This document shows positions 14,006-19,948 of a stretch of 40,905 nt of DNA, piece after piece. The stretch comes from a virus: positions 1 to 40,905 of the IMG/VR virus record IMGVR_UViG_3300027854_000001, one strand, 5' to 3'. The position numbers and the translations under genes were made by a program. Under the pieces are notes generated by a model that was not told the origin of the DNA, searched no databases, and saw nothing but the letters and a program-made list of their open reading frames with translations. The stretch's first letter is position 1, and each line of letters begins with the position of its first letter.

Positions 14006-14113
14006 CTGCTTTTTATGGGTATTTTTGGCCGGGGGAGGCCCCCCAAGTTACCTAAGTAATCGGCCGGGCATGGTCCAAAAATTTATGGGTTGCCGGTAAG
14101 GATGGACTAACAA

Positions 14114-14266
14114 ATGGCGGATGATCGCGAGCGCTTGTTTTCGGATGAGGAAATTTGCGAGCTGCTGGAAAAAGCCGCAGCCATGGGATTTTCACTCGAG
14201 AAAGGAAGCGATCTCGAGCAGTTGAGCATTCGCGAGCTCGAGCGGCTGGTCAGCGTGGTGCACTGA
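14114..14266 (+). CDS. Small host-like protein with FSDEE-type helical motif (possible moron)
   Basis: 50 residues, ATG 14114 to TGA 14264-14266; AAGGA lies 11 bases upstream. The sequence RLFSDEEICELLEKAA followed by LEQLSIRELERLV resembles a short helical motif (F-x-D/E-E-E-x3-I-L-x2-A) found at the start of many membrane and signalling proteins of Acidobacteriota and other soil bacteria. It uses CTC-GAG for Leu-Glu three times, unlike its neighbours, and looks more GC-rich, suggesting recent acquisition. It is bounded by a hairpin downstream (14297-14337). A regulatory or superinfection role is possible but unproven. Confidence 0.55.
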   Translation: MADDRERLFSDEEICELLEKAAAMGFSLEKGSDLEQLSIRELERLVSVVH

Positions 14267-14296
14267 GTTCAGTTGAAAGACTTCCCTGTAAGGGAC

Positions 14297-14337
14297 GGGG
14301 ATGGTGACAGATACCTATGCCGTAATACACCATCCCC
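14297..14337 (+). terminator. Ten-pair hairpin between small genes
   Basis: GGGGATGGTG (14297-14306) and CACCATCCCC (14328-14337) pair perfectly around a 21-base loop. It separates the host-like gene from the lysis cassette. There is no U-tract, so it may be a Rho-type or processing element rather than a simple terminator. Confidence 0.4.
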
Positions 14338-14352
14338 ACGGATTAACGACAG

Positions 14353-14514
14353 ATGGCCTACAGATGTCAGTACCGCAACGATGTCGGTTGCCCTTGTCAC
14401 AAGTGGACACCTGAGGATGCAGACTATTGCAGCGAACACAAAGCCATGATGTTGCACATTGATGCCTTAGAGAAGGAAATCAACGACACCATACACAAGG
14501 CGCGAGAAAAGTAA
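14353..14514 (+). CDS. Small zinc-finger-like protein
   Basis: 53 residues; ATG 14353, and TAA overlaps the next ATG as TAATG. Cysteines and histidines are spaced C-x7-C-x-C-H ... Y-C-x2-H (CQYRNDVGCPCHKW and DYCSEHK), consistent with one bound zinc, followed by a helix (MLHIDALEKEINDTIHKA). The upstream ribosome site is weak. Function is unknown; coupling to the lysis enzyme gene suggests expression with the late cassette. Confidence 0.65.
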   Translation: MAYRCQYRNDVGCPCHKWTPEDADYCSEHKAMMLHIDALEKEINDTIHKAREK

Positions 14515-14897
14515 TGGACACATCACGCAATTACACATTTGAGCAAGCGACCGGTGATTTTCTTTCACCATCGAACGATGTTGTTGCGACTGGTTACGCA
14601 GGCCGTGATGCAGGGAAGAACAACCCTGACATGCAGAATGTGAAAGGCATTGGGCCTTTGCCGCGTGGTTGGTACACAGCGCAAGAACCACATGACGATG
14701 ATGTGGTTGGTAAATACGCAATGCGTTTGGTTCCTGACCCATCGAACGAAATGTTTAACCGAAATTCGTTCTTCATGCATGGTGACAGTAATGAGCATCC
14801 CGGTTTGGCTTCCCATGGTTGTATCGTTCTCCCCTGGCCAGTAAGAGAAGCGTTTTGGAATAGCGGAGACCATCGCATACAGGTGACGCATGGTTAA
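14514..14897 (+). CDS. Tlde1/L,D-transpeptidase-like peptidoglycan enzyme (probable endolysin)
   Basis: 127 residues. The C-terminal half has FFMHGD with H89 and, ten residues later, SHGCIVLP with C103, the His and Cys of L,D-transpeptidase-like (YkuD and DUF2778/Tlde1) enzymes. These act on the tetrapeptide stems of peptidoglycan. The N-terminal part (GDFLSPSNDVVATGYAGR and GIGPLPRGWYT) also fits the Tlde1-type fold. There is no signal peptide, so a holin or similar would be needed. The next gene encodes a spanin-like protein, which supports a lysis role. It could alternatively modify rather than degrade the wall. Confidence 0.75.
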   Translation: MDTSRNYTFEQATGDFLSPSNDVVATGYAGRDAGKNNPDMQNVKGIGPLPRGWYTAQEPHDDDVVGKYAMRLVPDPSNEMFNRNSFFMHGDSNEHPGLASHGCIVLPWPVREAFWNSGDHRIQVTHG

Positions 14898-15396
14898 GAC
14901 GTTCATAACAACGCATCTGTTTTACATCATCCTGATTGCGGTTGGTGTGGTGAGTTTCAGGATGTGGTTATCAGAGCACGATGCGCGGCTTGCCGCTGAT
15001 GCCAAGGTGAAAGAAGCACAAACGCAAATTGCGTCAATTGTTACGCAAGCAGCGGCACAGGTCAAAGTTGTTACCAAGGTGGTGCACGATGCGGTTACCC
15101 CATCGCAGGTGGTTGCTGCTGTCCCTACACTTACGGACGTTCCTTTGGCGACACGTGAAATTACCGGCAATCCGGTTGATGTTGAAGTTGCGGCACAACC
15201 TCTGATGCAGTTGGTTGGGGAGTTGAAGACGGCGCAGATTGAGTTAGGTGCGTGTCAACAAGTGAGTGTGCTGAAGGATCAGCAGATAGCCGCGTTGAAA
15301 AAGAAGCCGAAATTTTTTACTCGCTTGAAGCGTGTTGCTGAGGCTGTCGGTGTGGGAGTGGGAATCGGGTTGTTGTTAGGGGCGCACGGTCTGTAG
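14890..15396 (+). CDS. Spanin-like (Rz-type) membrane protein
   Basis: 168 residues; ATG 14890 overlaps the lysis enzyme by 8 bp. One N-terminal membrane segment (residues about 8-25, YIILIAVGVVSFRMWL) is followed by an Ala/Lys-rich helical region (ARLAADAKVKEAQTQIASIV) typical of an i-spanin coiled coil. The C-terminus is basic and then Gly-rich (VGVGVGIGLLLGAHGL), which may be a second membrane-active segment. With the neighbouring peptidoglycan enzyme it probably forms the lysis cassette. No obvious lipoprotein o-spanin partner was found. Confidence 0.65.
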   Translation: MVKTFITTHLFYIILIAVGVVSFRMWLSEHDARLAADAKVKEAQTQIASIVTQAAAQVKVVTKVVHDAVTPSQVVAAVPTLTDVPLATREITGNPVDVEVAAQPLMQLVGELKTAQIELGACQQVSVLKDQQIAALKKKPKFFTRLKRVAEAVGVGVGIGLLLGAHGL

Positions 15397-15440
15397 ATAC
15401 CGTAATCAAATCTACACAGCTTGCGATTTAGGGGCTGATT

Positions 15441-15620
15441 ATGGACTGGAAATTAAGAATTGCTGCCGTGGTCTTCGGCATGGATGAGGAAGGCGAGTAT
15501 GTTTCAGGCTATCGCACGGCTGCTTCGCGCAACAATGCTTTGGGTGCTAATCGCGCCTTACGCGGTAACGTTCGCGGGTGCTGCGTCCAATCAACTCGTT
15601 CTTGTCGCCAATCACGATAA
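15441..15620 (+). CDS. Possible overlapping small ORF in lysis cassette
   Basis: 59 residues; ATG 15441 has AGGGG 7 bases upstream, one of the better ribosome sites here, and begins MDWKLRIAAVVFGMDEEGEY. Its last two thirds overlap the start of the membrane-protein gene in another frame and become Arg/Cys-rich (RGCCVQSTRSCRQSR), as expected of a non-selected frame. It may be a leader whose translation controls the downstream gene, or a true overlapping gene. Confidence 0.35.
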   Translation: MDWKLRIAAVVFGMDEEGEYVSGYRTAASRNNALGANRALRGNVRGCCVQSTRSCRQSR

Positions 15621-15861
15621 GTTCCCTGTGATGCTCAATGAGCGGGTGCGTGTAAAGGCTGAGCCGGATGAGAACGGCATGATTGACAACACGCACTGTG
15701 TGATGACCAAGCAGACGCACCTGAATGTACTTGCGGACATCATTGACCTTCACACCGGGTGGTACTCCATCGGGGATTTGTTTCTGATGCTTGGAGATTG
15801 GTTGAGCAGTTTTTGCTCTTACGTGTGGTTAGGGTTGGTGCTCCAAAAACTCAGGGCGTAA
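15499..15861 (+). CDS. Membrane protein (holin candidate)
   Basis: 120 residues from ATG 15499 (GGAAGG upstream). It has an N-terminal hydrophobic stretch (TMLWVLIAPYAVTFAGAA) and a C-terminal one (about residues 96-114, around SYVWLGLVL), with a hydrophilic middle containing NHDKFPVML and HCVMTKQTHLNVLADI. Proteins of this pattern occur in many phages as unnamed conserved membrane proteins. Position next to the lysis enzyme and spanin-like gene makes a holin or pinholin role possible. There are two further holin candidates at 36787 and 39415. Confidence 0.65.
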   Translation: MFQAIARLLRATMLWVLIAPYAVTFAGAASNQLVLVANHDKFPVMLNERVRVKAEPDENGMIDNTHCVMTKQTHLNVLADIIDLHTGWYSIGDLFLMLGDWLSSFCSYVWLGLVLQKLRA

Positions 15862-15875
15862 CAAGGCAGGCGACG

Positions 15876-16187
15876 ATGACAGACAAGCAACGTGCAGATC
15901 ACGTACAGGCGAAGTATTGGAACGGTTACATTACTCGCACTGAAATTCAGAAGGTGTTTGAGGAAACAGCGGGAGTAATTCAGGCTCAGCAACAGACTCT
16001 TCAGAAGATGGACATGGTTATTAGCTGCATTGCTGAGAAGGTTGGATTGACCGCGCAAGATGTCAATGAGTGGGTTGCTAAGAAGGTTGTTGAAGTCGCC
16101 GCGAAGAATGGCGACGGTCAGGCAACTCCTGAAGTACAGGCGGAAGCATTGTCTCAAGAGCCTTCGCGGATTGTGCTAACCGACTAA
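15876..16187 (+). CDS. Hypothetical protein, 103 residues
   Basis: ATG 15876 with AAGG 9 bases upstream; TAA overlaps the next ATG (TAATG). The protein begins MTDKQRADHVQAKYWNGYIT and continues as helices (VFEETAGVIQAQQQTLQKMD) with a short acidic tail. There is no membrane segment or recognised domain. It is coupled to the FkbM-type methyltransferase gene. Confidence 0.75.
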   Translation: MTDKQRADHVQAKYWNGYITRTEIQKVFEETAGVIQAQQQTLQKMDMVISCIAEKVGLTAQDVNEWVAKKVVEVAAKNGDGQATPEVQAEALSQEPSRIVLTD

Positions 16188-16849
16188 TGCGAGTCTCAAT
16201 CAAAGGCAAGCCGTTTGAGGTACAGCCTGAGCCGTCCGACTATTGGAAGTGGATAGCGGAAGGTCGTTACGATCACGAATGGAAAGTTTACGACGGGGCG
16301 CTAACTAAGCAACACACGTTTGTTGACTTAGGTGCGTGGGTGGGTGCTCATAGTTTGTATGCATCCACCATCGCAGGGAGAGTAATCGCGGTAGAACCTG
16401 ACCCGGTTGCTTTCCCCATTGCGGAAAAGAATCTAGCGGGCTTTGACATTCACCGGCTTGCCATTAGTGGCAAGGTAGGTGACATAAAGCTTGGCAGCGG
16501 TTGGTTAGGTGCGAGTACAACGCGGGCCAATCCAAATGCAGGCAGCGGCATTGGGCCGTGGGATGAAGCCCACACGTGCGTTGTTCCTTGCACAACGTTG
16601 CGTGAGTTTTGCAAAGACATGCCTGACCCGCTCTTTATCAAGATTGATGTTGAAGGGTCTGAAGAAGAAATTTTGCAAGATGTTGAATTTTTTGCAAAAA
16701 GAAAACCAACGTTGTTGTTAGAGTTACACCCGTTTTGGTGGAAAGACGAAGCGCAGACGTGGGCAGACTTTGAAGCGGTGAAAGCGCTGTACAAGAATGC
16801 ACATGAGGTTCCACACCCCAACAGTAAAACATGGGTGCTGCATGACTGA
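16187..16849 (+). CDS. FkbM-family methyltransferase
   Basis: 220 residues. The SAM-binding loop is FVDLGAWVGAHSLYAS, the acidic end of strand 2 is AVEPDP, and the family hallmark IKIDVEGSEEEIL is present at about residues 150-162, followed by LLLELHPF. FkbM-type enzymes O-methylate sugars or small molecules. It is the first of three modification genes (two methyltransferases and a glycosyltransferase), all overlapping, which suggests joint synthesis or alteration of a glycan, either on the host surface or on virions. There is no sign of a DNA-methylase motif. Confidence 0.9.
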   Translation: MRVSIKGKPFEVQPEPSDYWKWIAEGRYDHEWKVYDGALTKQHTFVDLGAWVGAHSLYASTIAGRVIAVEPDPVAFPIAEKNLAGFDIHRLAISGKVGDIKLGSGWLGASTTRANPNAGSGIGPWDEAHTCVVPCTTLREFCKDMPDPLFIKIDVEGSEEEILQDVEFFAKRKPTLLLELHPFWWKDEAQTWADFEAVKALYKNAHEVPHPNSKTWVLHD

Positions 16850-17366
16850 GTTATGTAGGTTGGCGACGAAGTACAAGACAGACAAGATTCATTACACGCC
16901 TTTCTATTCTCTGTTGTTAGAGGGGCGAAGGGAATCAACCCATCGTGTTCTTGAAATTGGAATAGGCACACCGGAAGCAATGAAACATGTGCCGGGTTAC
17001 AGGCCGGGTGCCAGCTTGCGAATGTGGAAAGAGTATTTCCCTTATGCAGTTATTGATGGTGTTGATAAACAACACATACCAAACGTGCAAGAGGAACGCA
17101 TCAATGTGTGGGTTGCGGACCAAGGCAACGCGGGGCAGTTGAAGAACATTGTTAGTTATGACGGGTTTCAATACGATTTGATTGTAGATGATGGCAGTCA
17201 TCAAACGGAAGATCAGAGGATTAGTTTTGACACTCTGTACTCGTATTTGAAACCGGGCGGGCTGTACATTATCGAAGACATAAACGAAGAGTGGTTGAAA
17301 GTGCCTCATACATTCGCTTATGTACACGGTGAGTTGGTGGGTAGATGCGCGGTGATTCGTGGCTAA
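16842..17366 (+). CDS. Class I SAM-dependent methyltransferase
   Basis: 174 residues; ATG 16842 overlaps the FkbM gene by 8 bp. The sequence has VLEIGIGT (SAM-binding motif I), VIDGVDK, and FQYDLIVDDGSHQTEDQ with LKPGGLYIIED, as in Methyltransf_24-type or macrolide/sugar O-methyltransferases where the DDGSH motif binds a metal. It starts with TKYKTDKIHYTPFY, typical of the same group. The substrate is unknown; a sugar is likely from the context. It overlaps the glycosyltransferase gene. Confidence 0.85.
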   Translation: MTELCRLATKYKTDKIHYTPFYSLLLEGRRESTHRVLEIGIGTPEAMKHVPGYRPGASLRMWKEYFPYAVIDGVDKQHIPNVQEERINVWVADQGNAGQLKNIVSYDGFQYDLIVDDGSHQTEDQRISFDTLYSYLKPGGLYIIEDINEEWLKVPHTFAYVHGELVGRCAVIRG

Positions 17367-18738
17367 CACCAATATAAGCATGTTGGTTACGTCATGTGAC
17401 AGGCACGATCTGCTGAAGACTACGCTGGAAAGCTTTTATGCGGTGGTGGATATTGAGCCGCAAGAGTTGATTATTTATGAGGATTCCCCGGCAGAACAGC
17501 CGGAATGGTTGAAAGATTTCATTTGGAAGCAACGCGGCCTGAAGTGGATTTCAGGGCGTGAAAGGCGCGGGCAGGCTTTCGCTTGTGCGCTGCTGATCCA
17601 AGAAGCCAAACACGATTTTGTGTTTTGGTGTGAGGATGATTGGTTTTTTCAGAATCGCATCTCGCCTTTCATGCGCGAGTCAAAAGAGATTCTTAACCAA
17701 CACCCGCAGATAATTCAGGTTTCTCTCAGGGGTGACACAGGTTGGCACCCATTGGTGCATGAGGCGCTACATACGGCAACTCCGTATTGGCGGGGAGTGT
17801 GGGGCGGGTGGTCATGGAATCCGGGTCTTCGTCGCCTCTCGGATTGCCGTGCCATCTTCCCCGCAGTATCGCAACAGATCGGGCAGGACGGCTTGAAGCA
17901 TGAAGAAGCTTTAAGCAAGATGTTGTTAGATCAGGGAAGACGAATTGCGGACCTTAACCGGCCTGTGGTTACGCACATAGGCGGTGGACGTAGCAGAGCG
18001 ATTGAGAAGTTACCAACTCTGCCAAAGATTCTGATTGCTGTACCAACTTGCTTTTCGTTTGATTATGAAACGCGATGGGAGCACAAAGGGAATCCTGAGT
18101 ACGGCAAAGATATGCACGTCTCAGGGCCTAACGATCAGACACAGGCGGTAAGGGAGACTTGGGGCGCTGATGTTGCTGCGTTTGAGAATGTGGACCTTAG
18201 ATTTTTTTATGGTCGCCCGCGTGATGGTTATCCGCGTGAGCCGTTGGCTGATGAGATTTTTTTAGAGTGCCCTGATGCTTACGGGTCTCTTCCCAAAAAG
18301 ACGGTTGGGGTTTGTAAGTATGCCGCTGAGAACGGATACAAATTCGTTTATAAGTGCGACACCGATACATACGTCAACGTTGAAAAGTTGCTCATTGAAA
18401 TTCTGCAAAACCAGTTTGACTATGCCGGTTACTTGCATGGTGATGTTTGCAGCGGTGGACCTGGCTACTTACTTTCCCATTGGGCCTGCAAAGTAGTTGC
18501 AACACAAGGAAACAACCCGATTCATTGGGCCGAAGATGTACACGTGGCGAATACGTTGAAGAGTGCAGGAATTTCCCCATTGATGTTGGTTGGACATAGG
18601 CCGGGGTTTTCAGCGCACTTCTTTTTTGGAGATGGAAAAGCTTTTGATCCAAGCAAGATAACAGACGATGTAATCACGGCACACGCGGTATTTCCGGAGC
18701 AGATGCGACGATGGCACTCACTGTCAAAGAAAAAATAG
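17359..18738 (+). CDS. Two-domain glycosyltransferase (GT2-like + GT31-like)
   Basis: 459 residues; GTG 17359 or ATG 17380. The N-terminal domain (about 1-215) starts SMLVTSCDRHDLLKTTLESF and has the acidic motif CEDDW (91-95), as in GT2-type enzymes. The C-terminal domain (about 222-459) starts ILIAVPTC, then RETWG, LECPDAY, a D-x-D in KCDTDTYV (334-336), SGGPGYLLS and AEDVHV (E392-D393), which follow the Galactosyl_T/GT31 pattern better known from eukaryotes. One polypeptide may thus add two sugars. It probably acts with the two methyltransferases on a surface glycan (lysogenic conversion) or virion glycan. Confidence 0.85.
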   Translation: MANTNISMLVTSCDRHDLLKTTLESFYAVVDIEPQELIIYEDSPAEQPEWLKDFIWKQRGLKWISGRERRGQAFACALLIQEAKHDFVFWCEDDWFFQNRISPFMRESKEILNQHPQIIQVSLRGDTGWHPLVHEALHTATPYWRGVWGGWSWNPGLRRLSDCRAIFPAVSQQIGQDGLKHEEALSKMLLDQGRRIADLNRPVVTHIGGGRSRAIEKLPTLPKILIAVPTCFSFDYETRWEHKGNPEYGKDMHVSGPNDQTQAVRETWGADVAAFENVDLRFFYGRPRDGYPREPLADEIFLECPDAYGSLPKKTVGVCKYAAENGYKFVYKCDTDTYVNVEKLLIEILQNQFDYAGYLHGDVCSGGPGYLLSHWACKVVATQGNNPIHWAEDVHVANTLKSAGISPLMLVGHRPGFSAHFFFGDGKAFDPSKITDDVITAHAVFPEQMRRWHSLSKKK

Positions 18739-19148
18739 AGACGCTGGAAAAAGGCACTAAGTGGATCACCTTTACTGAGCCTCAGAAGTTGTTTCTTCTG
18801 AAGATGGCTGAGACTGATGACCTGCTTAATTCTTACCGTTATGCGTATCCTACCACTCAACACAATGGTTTGATTTTTGCAGCACAACGGCTAGTGCAAA
18901 TGGTAGGTATCAAGGAAGCGTTGGCTGAGATTGGTTGGGAACAAAGCAGGGCAGCGGTTTCAAAGAAAGAGGCCCTTGAGCTATTGTCTAAGCAGCTTCG
19001 CAAGAACGATATTGCACCGCTGCACCTTGCTAAGTTGTTGAGTGTTTACGCGAAGATGGCCGGTTGGGATAGTAAGGGCGGTACACCGGATGAAGAAGTC
19101 AACATGGATAAGTTGATTACAGCTATTGAAAGAAAAAGGAGAGCGTGA
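18711..19148 (+). CDS. terS-like: Terminase small subunit-like protein
   Basis: 145 residues; ATG 18711, overlapping the glycosyltransferase by 28 bp, with GGAG upstream. The N-terminal half (FTEPQKLFLLKMAETDD, then SYRYAYP and several helices) has the pattern of phage small terminase DNA-binding domains, and a later helix KKEALELLSKQLRK is typical of the oligomerisation region. It lies 0.8 kb upstream of the large terminase with three small genes between. It would bind the packaging site and recruit TerL. Confidence 0.75.
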   Translation: MALTVKEKIETLEKGTKWITFTEPQKLFLLKMAETDDLLNSYRYAYPTTQHNGLIFAAQRLVQMVGIKEALAEIGWEQSRAAVSKKEALELLSKQLRKNDIAPLHLAKLLSVYAKMAGWDSKGGTPDEEVNMDKLITAIERKRRA

Positions 19149-19342
19149 TGAGTAACCTAGCAGATGCAATGGTTCCCGCAAGCAAAGGACACAAACCTAA
19201 AGGCGCACATGGCAGGGCTGCTGTGCGTGCGTTAGGTCGCACCAAGACAACCGGTAATTTCAAAAGGATTGAGAAGGCAGAAGGCAAAGGCGCGGCTATT
19301 GCTGCTTATCAAAATGCACTGAAAGCACATAAGAGAGGGTAA
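19148..19342 (+). CDS. Small basic hypothetical protein
   Basis: 64 residues; ATG 19148 shares bases with the TGA of TerS (TGATG), with AAGGAG upstream. Composition is Ala/Gly/Lys-rich, beginning MSNLADAMVPASKGHKPK. It appears mostly disordered with a short helix near the end. It is probably a packaging or head-associated accessory protein by position; no family is recognised. Confidence 0.75.
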   Translation: MSNLADAMVPASKGHKPKGAHGRAAVRALGRTKTTGNFKRIEKAEGKGAAIAAYQNALKAHKRG

Positions 19343-19346
19343 CAAC

Positions 19347-19640
19347 ATGGCAGAACAATCAGGAACAGGGCGATATCCCAAGCCGCCCGCTTCGGAAGCT
19401 TGGGAAAGTTCGGATTTTAACGCGAATGACCCGGACCAAGGAAATTTCGGCTCACCATTCGCGGAAGCTGCTGGCAAGGATAGTCGCCCTAAAGTAGACA
19501 GCGAAGAAGGCCAAGGCATTTATGTACCTCATCCGGTTGAGGGTAGCAACTTTAGTGGTGGGCCTTCAGGTATTGATGGTGGATTTGAGCAAGGCGAGAT
19601 GCCGGGTACGGAAATCAACTACTTCGGATTCAAGGGGTAA
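19347..19640 (+). CDS. Disordered hypothetical protein, 97 residues
   Basis: ATG 19347 with GAGAGGG upstream. Rich in Gly, Pro, Ser, Asp and Glu (for example YPKPPASEAWESSDFNANDP), without hydrophobic core or motif, so probably unfolded alone. It lies between the terminase subunit genes. Possibly a minor structural or packaging-associated protein. Confidence 0.75.
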   Translation: MAEQSGTGRYPKPPASEAWESSDFNANDPDQGNFGSPFAEAAGKDSRPKVDSEEGQGIYVPHPVEGSNFSGGPSGIDGGFEQGEMPGTEINYFGFKG

Positions 19641-19645
19641 TTAAC

Positions 19646-19948
19646 ATGGCAGCCAACCTAAAACACATCAATGACCCATCAGACGAAGGTTCTATCCCTT
19701 CAATTGAGGCTCTGCGGGCTTCCCAACAGGCCGGTAGTGTTGGTAAGGGTACGCAGGATCAGGTCTACTGCGAAATGCAGGGTGATTTCAACATGGGGAT
19801 GGGTGAGTATGCGGACAGAAACTCTTCTTTCCAATCTCGCGCACACAACTACCCCATCGGGTCTGACTATGCAGTACGCGGTACTGAGATTGTGGAAGAA
19901 AATGTTTCTTCTGAGAAATCACAAGAAGGGTCTCAGCCTTGGGAGTAA
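19646..19948 (+). CDS. Hypothetical protein, 100 residues
   Basis: ATG 19646; overlaps the TTG start of the large terminase. Begins MAANLKHINDPSDEGSIPSI and contains a short helical segment and polar, low-complexity C-terminal part. Not recognised. Co-transcribed with terminase genes; a minor head protein is possible. Confidence 0.75.
   Translation: MAANLKHINDPSDEGSIPSIEALRASQQAGSVGKGTQDQVYCEMQGDFNMGMGEYADRNSSFQSRAHNYPIGSDYAVRGTEIVEENVSSEKSQEGSQPWE

Larger units (their letters stand above)
13064..14113. other. Main control region without convincing genes
   Basis: About 1050 bp separate the first leftward gene from the first rightward gene. Open frames here (for example 13545-13874 on the minus strand and 13852-14055 on the plus strand) lack ribosome sites and coding character. 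It holds a structured leader, a probable leftward promoter, two identical-class operators, an AT dinucleotide run, a dense set of hairpins and a short tandem repeat, each listed separately. This is where early/late and lysis/lysogeny control should act. No rightward promoter with good -35 and -10 elements could be found by eye. Confidence 0.7.

Noticed and set aside
13852-14055. 67-residue plus frame with Gly-Lys-Arg-Lys repeats
   Set aside because: Composition derives from the 12-bp tandem repeat and hairpins; no good start signal.
15460-15498. Longer N-terminus for the membrane protein at 15499
   Set aside because: The upstream start is not ATG, lacks a ribosome site, and would place charged residues before the hydrophobic segment; ATG 15499 has GGAAGG.
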